Positions 1 through 12,483 of a stretch of DNA of 64,000 nucleotides are shown here, in pieces (the first letter of the stretch is position 1; the number at the start of each line of letters is the position of its first letter). The stretch spans positions 671,312-735,311 of the forward strand of contig VXAA01005254.1 of NCBI GenBank assembly GCA_013399115.1. Reading direction: 5' to 3'. Source of the DNA: Anseranas semipalmata. Lineage: Eukaryota; Chordata; Aves; Anseriformes; Anseranatidae. Made by a program: the position numbers and the translations under genes. Below the pieces are notes generated by a model. That model saw only the letters and a list, made by a program, of their open reading frames with translations, was not told the origin of the DNA and made no database searches.

Positions 1-486
1 GACCCAACACTCAGGAGTTTAGGCATTTACCAGTACCGTATCAGATTTGTAAACCCAAAACTTAGAAAATCTTAACTTTGTAGATCATTTTGTTCATTAA
101 AAAAAAAGGACTATATGAATAATTAATCACTTTCACTTTAGCATCCCAAATCCATTACTTAACAGATTACTAAAAAGTGCTACTAAATAAAACTGCCAGT
201 TAAGCTGTGTCATCGTGCAGTCTACACTTCACTCTTTTTTTTTTGCCTGTAGTGGAAAGTGGACTTACATTTATTTAGTCCATTACAATCATAAAAGAAA
301 TTACGAATTGCCTGTGAGGTTTACCTGTGCTTCCCCCAGTGAAATACTGTAATTTTAAAGAAGGCCAAAAAAAAAACCCAACCAAACAAAAAAACCCCAC
401 ACAGCTAAATGAATTTTGTAGGCATGCATTTGAACGTATCTTTATGTGACAAAGTAAACATTTATCCATATTTTTGCACTGAAAAG
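1..486 (+). other. 3' end of the intron before FN3-7
   Basis: AT-rich intronic sequence that ends at the AG of 485-486. The pyrimidine tract is weak and interrupted (TTTTTGCACTGAAAAG). It contains short A and T runs, and I recognise no gene or repeat family. Confidence 0.75.
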
Positions 487-753
487 TGTCACCAAATGCC
501 AGGACTGTGACAGTAGACAACGAGACAGAGAATACAATGAGAGTTACATGGCAACCTTCACCTGGGAAAGTCTTGTCTTACCGTGTGTACTACCGACCAC
601 GCAATGGGGGAAGGCAGATGTTTGGAAGAGTAAATGCTCCTGCCACAAGCATAGTGTTGAAGAGACTTAAACCTCGAACTACATATGACCTCAGTGTTGT
701 TCCAATTTATGATTTTGGACAAGGAAAATCAAGAAAAGCAGAAGGAACAACAG
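487..753 (+). CDS. COL12A1: COL12A1 exon 1 of window: FN3 repeat 7 in a single exon
   Basis: The 267-nt exon is phase 1 at both ends and encodes a whole fibronectin type III module of 89 residues. The strand-B Trp is in [10 protein letters not shown], the strand-C tyrosines in SYRVYYRP, and the tyrosine corner in [11 protein letters not shown]. It ends with GTT before the donor GTATGT at 754. Unlike every other FN3 module in the window it has no internal intron. FN3 modules in this protein form the extended arm of NC3. Confidence 0.93.
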
Positions 754-3700
754 GTATGTATTACATACTTGTACAAGGTTTGATAATTAAAGTTTTCTGT
801 TGTAAACTGGTAATCATGATACATAGAAAAGCTGTGGTGGAGTCTGACAAGATCATGAGTTAACAGACAAATGGAAGAAAATGGTAGAGGTTGAGAAGAG
901 AGTTTGATTTGTTGAAACTTTCAGTATGAGAGCTGAGCACAGCTTTCTGCTATTACACTGAGGGTGTAGATGTGGTTTATGCTCTAAAATACAGGACTTG
1001 TTTTGAAACACTGTTACCAGAAGTTAAAACAAGGTGTTTTGTGAGGAAGACAGTATTTATCTACAGACTATGTAATCAAGTGCTGTCAGTTTTTTCATTA
1101 TTTGCATTTTTGGTCCTGTATATTGAATAAATAGCTACCCTGCATCCTGTTACTTAGATTTGTCTTCTTTGGTGACCATATTTTCTGTGGAAAACCTGAA
1201 GCAATTAAAATGGTGAGTAGATGACTTTAAAGAGTCCTCAGTGGAAGCCTGATCTCAGAGACCACAGCCTTTTGGACAAGCAGCCTTCTCTCTCAGAACC
1301 AGCAACTCTAAAATGTTTAATTCCTGGTGAGGGGATTTTTTTGGGTCAAAACAGAACTAATTTTCTATTCTGCCTTTAGTTTGTGTCTGATGCTGTTTTT
1401 TTTTGTTTTGTAAGGACCGTTTTTAACGGTCTCTTGCTCTCCAGATCAAATCAAGGAGATTTAAATTCAGTTTTCTGCTTCCACATGTAGAGAGCTGTTA
1501 CCAAAAGATAATTTTTTCCAAGATGTTTCAGCCCTTGTTGGGCATAGGTACACTGAGGTACACTGCAAATACTTCATGCCATTCTCTATTCTTTGGACAT
1601 ATGTCATATTGAGTGATGATAAGAAGCAAGAAACAAGTCTCCTAACAGTGGAGATACCAGCAACTCATTTACTGAAGGAAGACTTCTTTTTAAATTAAAA
1701 TGTGATTGATGTAGAGCAGTTGTGAAAACTTGATCAGCTTTTGACCAACACCTAGTTTTCCAGTCTTCAAAACTATATTGAATAAAATCTTAGATAATCC
1801 AGCTTCTTTTGATTTTTGACGTGTTCATCTTGATACAGATACAATGCTGTGCTTTCAGTGTAAATAATTGGGGTGGTAATCATTCTGGAAGCAAGTGGAC
1901 CCTGAGCAATCTAGTTAGTTGAAGCTGTTATAATTACAGGAGGAGTATCATGGGAGATGAAACAAAGAGGCTCTGTTTTTCCTTGCAAGTGGGAGTGTAT
2001 CTACTGTTGTTTTTTTTGTGTGTGTGTAATTCACACTCTGTGGGCATTTATTATATTTCAGCTGTAGTTATACAATTGCATAGGTTCCCNCCTGGTTACT
2101 CTAATTCCCATTTTTGCAACTTTGAAATTACACTGCTTCACTATTTTCTGTGTTGGGCTGCACTTTAGATTTACACAAAAGCAAAAGTGAGGCAGAAGCT
2201 AACAGGAGGCTTGTTAACCACTCTGTTTGTCTGTGAGTACTGACCTGCACAGGGTAGTTTATTAGTCTTCAGGTGAAATTGCTCTTGACCACAAAACCTT
2301 AATCTGTTTGGCTGTCACTCCTTTGAAGAATTCTTTTTTGACATACTGGCACACTTGTGGTTGGTGAAGTTACCTGAGCTGCCAGGCCCTGTGAGGGGGA
2401 GAGGGAGAGGGCTGTTGGCAGAACCTTTTCTATGAAAGGGGCCTTGCTTCCAGCTTCTCAGTGCCCTGACCTCTGGGACCTAGAGCTCTGAGGAGGAAGC
2501 AGCTCGAGATGCTTGAGATATCAGTAACTGAGTGCTGCTGGGGTGTGACTTTTGCCTGCAGTAAATTCTATTTTCTGGTATTGGTTTGAGAGGAAGCTGT
2601 TTCCATTTCTCTCTTTTAGTCTATATGGCTCACCTACTCTTTGCCATTTAAAAGAAAGATAGCTAATCTAAGCTGATCATCTAGTCTTTCTCTGTAATAA
2701 ATAGAGAGGAAGACTGGTGGTGGTTAGTCCACCTACTTTCAACATTCATTGTAAGATCAGATGGATATTTGAGATAGGTGAGATAAATCACTATCTATCG
2801 TTCAGTCTGTTGACTGTAGAGGGAGCCTTGATAACAAACTTAGTCTATGTACCTATTGTTTAGAAAGCTAAAATTATGCAAATCTCACCTTTCATATCTC
2901 AATACTTGTCTTTATGTCAAAGGAAAGGCACAAAGAGTTCAGGATTGACACTAATACTGGATTTACATATGCATTTTTACATAAAAGCATACTTGTCATT
3001 TTTTCATAGGCAGACCTGATTTAAATCCTTTTCTTACATCCTTGCAGCCTCTCCCTTTAAGCCACCTCGAAATCTGAGAACTTCTGATTCAACTATGTCG
3101 AGCTTCCGAGTAACCTGGGAGCCAGCCCCAGGGCGAGTGAAGGGGTACAAAGTAACTTTCCACCCTACCGAAGATGACAGGAATCTTGGAGAATTAATAG
3201 TGGGACCATATGACAGCACAGTGGTTTTGGAGGAACTTAGGTATGGATAATAGTAATATGGATAATAATAATCTATTTTTTTTTCTTTTTTCTTTTCTTT
3301 TTTTTTTTTTTTAAATGACTTTAGCTTAGGATTTTGCTTAACCATGATCTGGGATTGTAATGCCTGGCAAAATCTACTGTAAATTAGGAAGCATTTTTGT
3401 CAATAAGCTGTCATGATCTGCTGATGCAGTCTTTGAAAGGAACCTGGAAGGACTATTTCTGAGATTATTCACATCACTTGTGGTGTTCTCTTAGGAACTG
3501 AAGGAGGCAAAGATATGGTCAGAAGTTGTATTCTGCATTTCACATATGAGAGTGTTAATGGGACACTGGAGAAGACAGCTGGGATTTCTAAAGTTTCTCC
3601 AAAAAGTTCCTTAACTCATGTTAAAAAAAGCCTAGTTTCGCTCTTGATTCATTTTCTCAGAGGCCAGGATTTATAAAGTAGGCTTCAGAGCATGTCAAAA

Positions 3701-6700
3701 TCTGTTTTGAATTGTATGCATATAAACTTGTATGCATATTAAAAATAGGATCATTAAAAGTCTTAAATTACTTGAATGAAGAAGACTATAAATTTAAGTA
3801 GAGAATCTAGATTCAGCTTCAGGTCAAAACTTCACTGCCTTGTGGAAGAACTAGTCTTTGGGTTTCACTTTTCTTCTTCTCTGTGGAGTACAACTGTGAA
3901 GATTTCATACGTGAAGAAGTATCAACATTTAGCTAGCCAAGTGACTTCAGTTACAGTACATTTGTTTAACTATTGCAGGGCAGGAACTACCTATAAGGTA
4001 AATGTTTTTGGAATGTTTGAAGGAGGAGAGAGCAACCCCCTGGTTGGACAAGAGATGACCACCCTTTCGGATACTACTACGGAGCCATTTTTATCTAGAG
4101 GTAAACATGATTGTATTCAATAAAAGGAAGTCTTGGCTTTTGGATAAAAGAGACCGAAAGTTTCCCAGCATTCCTTATTGTTTTTCTAATGCACATAAAT
4201 ATTTATTTGCAGGATTCGGTATATTCCCTAGCCTGATGACATAACCTCTCATCTGAAATGACCACTAAATATTCCCTAATTCATGTTTCTAGTCCTTTGC
4301 ACCCTTTAGATGATCTTACAAAAACGATAACTCAGGCAACCCATGTTTTGCTGATTACTGAAAGCCAGCTGCATCACATTTTCAAGCCATCCACATCTGT
4401 GTTTAATCACATAAGGTCAAATTCTTGAACAGAGATCATTACTCATCTACAGGGGTGTTCACAGGAGTAGAACAAAGAATTTTAGGCAGATCTTTAGCCA
4501 TTTGCTTGTCCTTATATGGTGACTTTTCCTTTTAAGACTAAGATGGTTTAATGGACAAAGATCTGATAGTTGGGGATGTCCTATTATAATTCTGTATTAT
4601 TTAAGTTTATATGCAACATAACCATTACTTAGCCATTTTTACCATAGAAGGAGGAGAGTTAGTACAGAAATGCAATTGCTGAGTGTTCTCCAGTATCTGT
4701 TTGTGAATTTCACCCTGTGTAGCTAAACCTTCCTATCAAAGTTTCTATGATTAGTAGGACAGCAGCTCCCTTGATGGGAGCTCTGTAATGGGCCTCTGTA
4801 GGTTAACTGAATCTTGTGGCCACTATACTTTCAATTAATACTGAGTGAAGAGAGTTTCAGGGCTCAGTCCTCCTTCATGGAAACCATAATAAGCATCCGG
4901 TCTTTGCTTCTTAGTAGCCAGGTATACATGTAGAAGTGAAGACTTCTCCTCTGCCATTTTAAGATTTGTATAATCATCAGAGAGAACAGAGAATTTCACG
5001 AGGAGAAAGAACCTGACTGCAAAGGCCTTTCAGAGTTAAATAGTAATAATAATAAAAAGCTTTCTGACAGTTGACTCTATATTCTTCTCACTTAACCTCT
5101 TTGATGCCTTGTTTCCATACTGGGCTATGTAAAAATACTACTCTCATTTTTTATTGACAACATTTTTAGAAACTTCTGAAGTTATTGCTGTCCCACTTGG
5201 TCTAATGAAAGAGGGTAAAACTAAGAAAAATTACATAACAGGCCATCAATGACATTAGAGTAGAGCTGTAATAAGTCTGGCAGAAAAATAATTACACCAA
5301 GAGTGGTTTGTTATTTTTTATTACAACAGCTGTCATTTCTGTCTTGAGTGTTATATTCTTTAAGCTATTTAGTTTTACTAATGCATGGATTTGAATCATG
5401 GTTAATGTGAAAAATGAATTTTATATCTGGGACTGTAAATGTAATAGTACATTATTTATTAATAGGGGGAAAAAAAATCACCCTAGGTGCCTTTTCTAGA
5501 ATTTTCCTTGTGGGGAACTATGGTAGTTGGAAGAAAAATAAAAGTCAGAATAGTTTAACTTTTATATTGTACAAGAAGCTAACCTTAACTTCCATATTAA
5601 AGTTATGCATGCAAGTTTTTGAACTAACATCATTTTACTTAAACCCTACTCCCAACTTATTTTATTGTCCTGACTAAAGACTAGATCTATATTTTCTATG
5701 CAGAAGAGGATCATGCTTTTAACCCCCAGGTACATGGAATAGTTATATTCATGAGTCTGCAATGTTGGATCAATTATGTGGAACATATATGAAATCACAA
5801 TATCTTTCAACTGTGATGAGTGTGGCTGATTTTTCTCAATGGGATTTCTTCCATATAAAGACCAGAAGCTCTGATGGCAGGAAGCCAGAAAATTTGCAGC
5901 TGGTAACACAATCTACAGGAAAAGAGAGAGAGCAAGGATTTTTTTTTTCTTTTTTTTTTTTTTGGAAATGGCTGTGGATAAAATTATTGTGTCTTTCTGC
6001 TTTGTATAAATATTTTGTGATTTTCCTTGTGATGAAAACAATATGATGCATATTTTATTCTGTAATTTGTAAATTGAAGATATCTGAAATAACTTCCTAC
6101 CTTTTCAGAACATTGCAGCTTTATATAAATGTTTGTTCTTGTCCCCTCTCAATCTCTTGACCTGTGTTTATGTTTGCGTATCTTCTTCTAAACTGTGATC
6201 TTTCTTCCCTATATGTGCAAACTACTGTACCATCTGTATTACTGTGTCTTTTGCCCCTGAAAATTCAGAAATGCTATTTATTTGAAAGTGGTTGTAATAT
6301 ATACTGTTAATTCCACTGCTACGTAGTTGAAAATTGAGCAATAGTTTAGCCATCCACAATAGACTAAAATACTGTGAATTTGGATAATCTGATAAAGCTC
6401 ACTGCCATGTCAGTGGTTAGCTCAGTAGTCTTACAAATCCTCTGAAGTAGTTTACAAAATCTCTGAAAGATGGTTATCAACCGTCTTTAAAGACCAAAAT
6501 AGATACTGACATGACAATAGGGAAGAGCACTGGCCTTGACATTTTAGAAGGCTTATTTCTGAAAGGAAACATACATGAAAAAATTTATACAGCTTTTGCC
6601 ATGGAACTAGTGACTAGTGTGAATAATGTTCATGAATAGGTCATACTTGACAGAGTGCCAGTGAATAAAACTAGAGCTTTTTTGGAAACTAACTCATGAC

Positions 6701-9700
6701 ATATGTCATATAAAAGAGGATGGGGAAAGAAAGCTGTCATGCTAAGGCTATATTTTTCTGGTTGAAAGCTATCATGCTAAGGTTATATTTTTTTGGTTGA
6801 CATGGCAGGTTTAGAATGTAGGACCAGAGCAGAAGCTGATATCGTGCTGCTGGTGGATGGCTCATGGAGTATTGGGCGGCCAAATTTTAAAACTGTCAGG
6901 AACTTCATTGCCCGCATTGTTGAAGTTTTTGATATTGGTCCCGACAAAGTACAGATTGGTAAGTCGTCATATGTCAGAGAGAAAATGAGGCATAGTTGCT
7001 GCACAACCACATAATAACTGAGTAATAATGGCTTTTTCCAGGTCTTGCACAGTATAGTGGGGATCCCAGGACAGAATGGAATCTCAATGCTTACCGAACA
7101 AAACAGGCTTTGTTAGAGGCTGTAGCCAACTTACCATACAAAGGAGGCAATACTCTAACAGGTATGTCACACCACAAGGATTTTCCTTAAGCTCCGTGAA
7201 AAAAAATTCTAGTAGCTGACCCCACTATTGTTCAGTGAACTCAAATTCATCCATGATGAAAGAGCCTTATAGTTCACTTCAGTATGTTTGGAAGAGAATG
7301 GGCCAACGTATATGTATACATAAGTAAATGTATATGTATGTGGACACAGGTATATGTATGAGGACATGTATTCTCAGTGGAAATCTGGAGAAACAGAGAA
7401 GGAAAGAAGAACTTGGGTGATGAAGAACTGGATGAAGAGCTTGGGTTATTGTTGAGCATGTGAGAAAAAGAAAAGTTAGTTCCATGTCAGGGTTGGCATG
7501 AAGACAAGGTGAGGACCCAGAAGGGAGGCTAGAGGAGATCATATAGGAGGGTGATGCATAGAAGGTAAGAGATTAGAGACTTTCAAAGGGCCAAAATAGT
7601 GTCAGTTGCTGTTAAGCGTAGGTGTTGGACTACAACTAGATAATGAGTGCTTCTTGAAGAGGAAAATTGTGGAATGATGTAGTCAGGGTGCAATCACTAG
7701 CACAAAATACTAGCCTTTATCATGACTGTATATTGAAACAGTTTATAGTGATGGTTACCCTCTTTGTATCATACTAGGAATGGCCTTGGATTTCATCTTA
7801 AAAAACAACTTCAAGCAAGATGCAGGCTTACGGCCCAGAGCTCGCAAAATTGGCGTTCTCATCACTGATGGCAAATCACAAGATGATGTAGTCACCCCTT
7901 CAAGAAGACTCAGAGATGAGGGAGTGGAACTTTATGCAATTGGTAAGTATTACATGAAGAGGTGGCCTGCGCCAACTTCCTCCCACCACTGTGCTAAATG
8001 TATAGAGAAGTGGAAACATGTAAGTACCTAAAAGGGTACTTAACATTCAAAGAGTGTGTTTAAGGACTTATGTTCATAGTGTTATGTTTCATGGTCGTCA
8101 TTTCTAACAAGTTTTGTTTTCGTGTCTTCTCTGTAAGGTATTAAGAACGCAGATGAAAATGAATTGAAACAGATTGCAACGGATCCAGATGACATCCATG
8201 CTTACAATGTTGCAGACTTCTCCTTCCTGGCTAGCATTGTAGAGGATGTAACCACGAATCTGTGTAACAGTGTGAAAGGTCCAGGTACATCACATTTTCA
8301 GTCTAGTTCGTTTTTCCATTTATGTGCTTGTGATGCAAATTCCTTTTTATTACTTACTGGGAACACTGTGTAGCCCTGGGCTGTTTTTTCAGCTGCTCGA
8401 GTGAGGAAGTTGGGCAGACCACCTGGACTACCCTGCAGGGATTCTTCCTTTCCTTTCAACAATGGCTGTGTTATACCTAACACAGCATGACATGGCTGGA
8501 CGTGCCTGCTTTTTTCCCAGAGTCAGGAATTATGTTTCTCAACATGTCACCTTTTTGCTCAGTGTGGCAGGTTCTTTGATGATACTCATCCAATAAAGAA
8601 AAATTTAGTGACCCTGGTCTTTTTAAGTATTAATGTCAGACAGCTCAAAAGCAAAGCCTGGCATAGAAGAACAGTAATATTAGCTGATGGTACTCCAGTG
8701 AAACACAGGTATTTTTTTTTTCCCTAAGCAATTTTTTTTTGTCTTGTTCTAGCTCATGTTTTAATTCCTGATGACATAAGATAAATTAATAGATTTTTAA
8801 CTTGTTTCCATTTGTAGGTGATTTGCCACCTCCCTCTAACCTAGTTATTTCAGAAGTGACACCCCGTTCTTTCAGACTGAGATGGAGTCCACCTCCTGAG
8901 AGTGTTGATAGATACCGGGTTGAATATTACCCTACCACTGGAGATCCCCCTCAACAGGTTAGTACTGAATGTTCATCTCTGAGATTGGCCATAATAACAT
9001 TGGACTTCCACATTACAGTAATGTCATTCTGAAGTTTTTGATCATTAGGCTTTGTATGGTATAGAAGTAAATGAAAAAAAAAGGCTTCCAAGGTGAAGAA
9101 TATCAATAAATGATAAACCAAATTACAAAAAGTAGGAGCATAAAGATGGCTTTAATTGTTTTAAAATCATTAATCCAGGAATAAAATGTATTTATTAAAA
9201 AGAGTTTACTGATATTTCCAGTTATTCATTTCTGTTCATATTCCATTATCATATATTGATTTAAATAATTCTGTAGTAGAATTTTTATGAGCATACTCAC
9301 AGGTAAGCTCACTATCCTTTTAATACATTTTCTCGTTAAAAGAAAAAAAAGACAGTGGGTGATATGGGTTGTGATGCAGTGCTTGTATTAACACTGTATG
9401 ATGGTACTTTGGAGGATATGCTCAGGCAAAGATTCAGCTGTTTAATGCACAGGATTAAACTCATCTTGTGGTTTTTACTTCTCTACATGAATAGCCAATA
9501 ACGGGCAACCCTTGACACTGAATCGTTCTTCACTCTTTTCAACCTGACAGAATAGTATTTTGGAGAATGAAGTTAGGCACCTCCATGTGCCTAACTCTGA
9601 ATGTGTCATCTCTGAATGTAGCTTTTAAATCTTAACTCAAATTTGACTCATGGAGAGTTTAGTCTTACTAAAACATGACCTCAGGATTTGACCTCTGATT

Positions 9701-12452
9701 TGTGTTGGAGCAGTCATTCCAATGCACATGGACTTTACAGCTTGACTGCTTGCTGGCATTTCTACTCTGCAAGGTGTTGCTAATGGCATGTGCTGTACTT
9801 ACCTAGATTATCCTGGATGTTTAAAATCTTTTTCCAAAGTGGTAACATATATTGATGGCACTTTATGTTGCTGAGTACTGTAAAAGTGTAAGCCATGTGT
9901 GAAAGCAGGGCGCAGAGTGAATGATACTACAGATATCCAGCCCTGTTGAAAACAAGTCTGCTTGAGCTTTCCCTACAGCTTACTTTGCAAAAATAATATT
10001 ATACTGTAAGATGAAATATACAAAAGATTAAGACCATAGTTATTTTCGGTTCCATATCATTGATTTCTGAAGAGTTTCACAAAGAATTATTTTTTTTCTT
10101 AGAGACAGGTTTACAAACTCAATTGTTGTACAGTTGTTAACGTTCCTTCTCTTTTATGTAGTTTTACGTAAGTAGGATGGAAACTACAACAGTTCTGAAA
10201 GATCTGAAACCTGAAACAGAATATGTTGTTAACGTGTTTTCAGTGGTAGAAGATGAAAGCAGCGAACCTCTAATCGGCAGGGAAACAACTTGTAAGTTAG
10301 AATTGTAATGTGAATAACATGTTAAGAACCAAACTGAAATGAGGAGAACTGTCCAAAAGAACTGTTAGCACTATGGGCTTTCTTTTTAGAGGAGACAAAA
10401 TTTTTACTTTGAATGATCAAATTGTGTTGTGTTACGCTGGTTGTTGAGATCTTGTTTGCAAAGCAATGTGGAAAAAATGTTTGTCCCAACTCCCTTCCAG
10501 GTCATAAAGCACAGGTGTACACACCTTCTTAGACTAGAGCAATAGCGATGAATTACAAGGCAGAGTTTATAAATTCTAGAAATTGGATCATATACAAACC
10601 TATAGTCCTTCATTTCCATACTAGATAATTAATTTTTGCTATTAGCAGACAGAATACTATATGAAATTCATTCTAATTTTATCAGATTAATTAAAAGCCT
10701 GTTCAACACAATCAAATCACTTCTATGAGACCCAGCCATTATGTTTTTATGTCAGCTGTCTACATGATTGATTCTAGGTAGATTGGTGCTGAAAATGCAA
10801 CGTAGGGTGACTTTCCTGTCTCATTTTACTTCTTTCATTGTTTTGCATTAGGCTTGTCATAAATCCCTAAAGAAAGTACATGATTTTTATAGTCTGTGGT
10901 AATTTTTGATGTTTATTCAATAATCTGAGAAATATAGAAAAAAGAAAGTATATAAAATCCTTTTAAAAGTGCAGTAATGTCCTGCTTCATAGTAGATCAT
11001 TCATGTGAGTTAATGCTGCTTTTTAGAATATTCAAGTGTTCCAGTGCAGACTTGTAAGATTTAGCTGTGTGTATAGCAAATCTATAGCACATTCAAAATA
11101 TGATGACAATTACTTCACTCTTAAATTAAGCACCAGTTAAAATATCACTACTTGTATATCACTTTTCTACTACCCATAATGTACCCCAATACCCATGCAC
11201 AATAGTTTCGGTGATGTACTACCTGTGATATGAAATATGAAAAGTGAAAAAGGTGAAAGAAATACATTAATATCTATTTTTTATATGACAGTGCCAATGT
11301 CTTCAGTTAGAAACCTGTATGTTTATGACATTGGATCAACTTCCATGCGAGTGAGATGGGAACCTGTCAATGGAGCTACTGGTTATTTATTAACATACGA
11401 GCCAGTGAATGCCACAGTTCCAACCACAGAGAAAGAGGTAAAAGAATTTGTCTTTACTTCCTGTACTTTACCAAAATAATCAGAAAAACTGATAGATTTT
11501 CTTGATATATCATAATAGCCAAAAGAGACTGATATGTAGCACTCAAAGTGCAGTGAACTTACTGGGATATTGTATACAATGACATCAGTCAGGAAGCTGT
11601 AAATATACTGTGAATCTCACAAACAAAATTCCTTTGAAGTTAAATCATTGCTTGCTTTTCTCCTTTGCTTTCTTCAGTTTGTAAATGTGGCGTGTTATTT
11701 TTCATGTGCAGATGCGTGTTGGACCATCAGTGAATGAGGTTCAGCTGGTAGACCTCATCCCCAATACTGAGTACACTTTAACAGCTTACGTATTGTTTGG
11801 TGATATCACTAGTGACCCATTCACCTCCCAGGAAGTGACATGTATGTACACCTTGATTTTTGCTTTGTTGCTATTGCTTCAGCAGAATTTAACTTTCATT
11901 TTATTCCATGCAACAACTTTTATATGTACTGTTTTGTTTAGAAGACCATCTTGTCCATATTTTATGTATTTTATACTGCTCTTACATTTCCAAAAAGATC
12001 TTGAGGGCAATTTTCAATGAAAAGGTGTACTGGGTCTGGCCAGGATAGAGTTAACTTTCCCTGCAACAGCCCCTGTAGCTAGAACAGCGCTGGTATCACA
12101 CCAGTGTTTTGGCTACTGCCGAGCAGTGCTGGCACAGCACCAGACTCTCTCCAGACCCCCCAAAGCCAGTAGGTGGGGGTGGGCAAGAAGTGGGGAGGGG
12201 ACATCACCAGGGCAGCTGACCTAAACCGACCAAAGGGATATTCCATACCATATGATGTCACACTCAGTAACAAAAGCTGGGAAAGGGAAGGAGAAGGGGG
12301 GGGGCTCTCGTTGCAAAGACGTCTGTCCTTCCGAACAACCAATGCGGGTACTGAGGCTCTGCGTCCCAGGACGTGGCCGGGCATCGCTCGTTGGTGGGAG
12401 AATCACTTGTTTTCTCTTTTCCTCTGTGCTTGCGCACAGGCTTTGCTTGTAC

Positions 12453-12483
<31 letters not shown>

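Noticed and set aside
6809..8284. Pseudogene because of the VWA3 frameshift
   Set aside because: Fifty-one other exons keep frame, splice sites and metal-site motifs; a single homopolymer indel in draft sequence is the simpler explanation.
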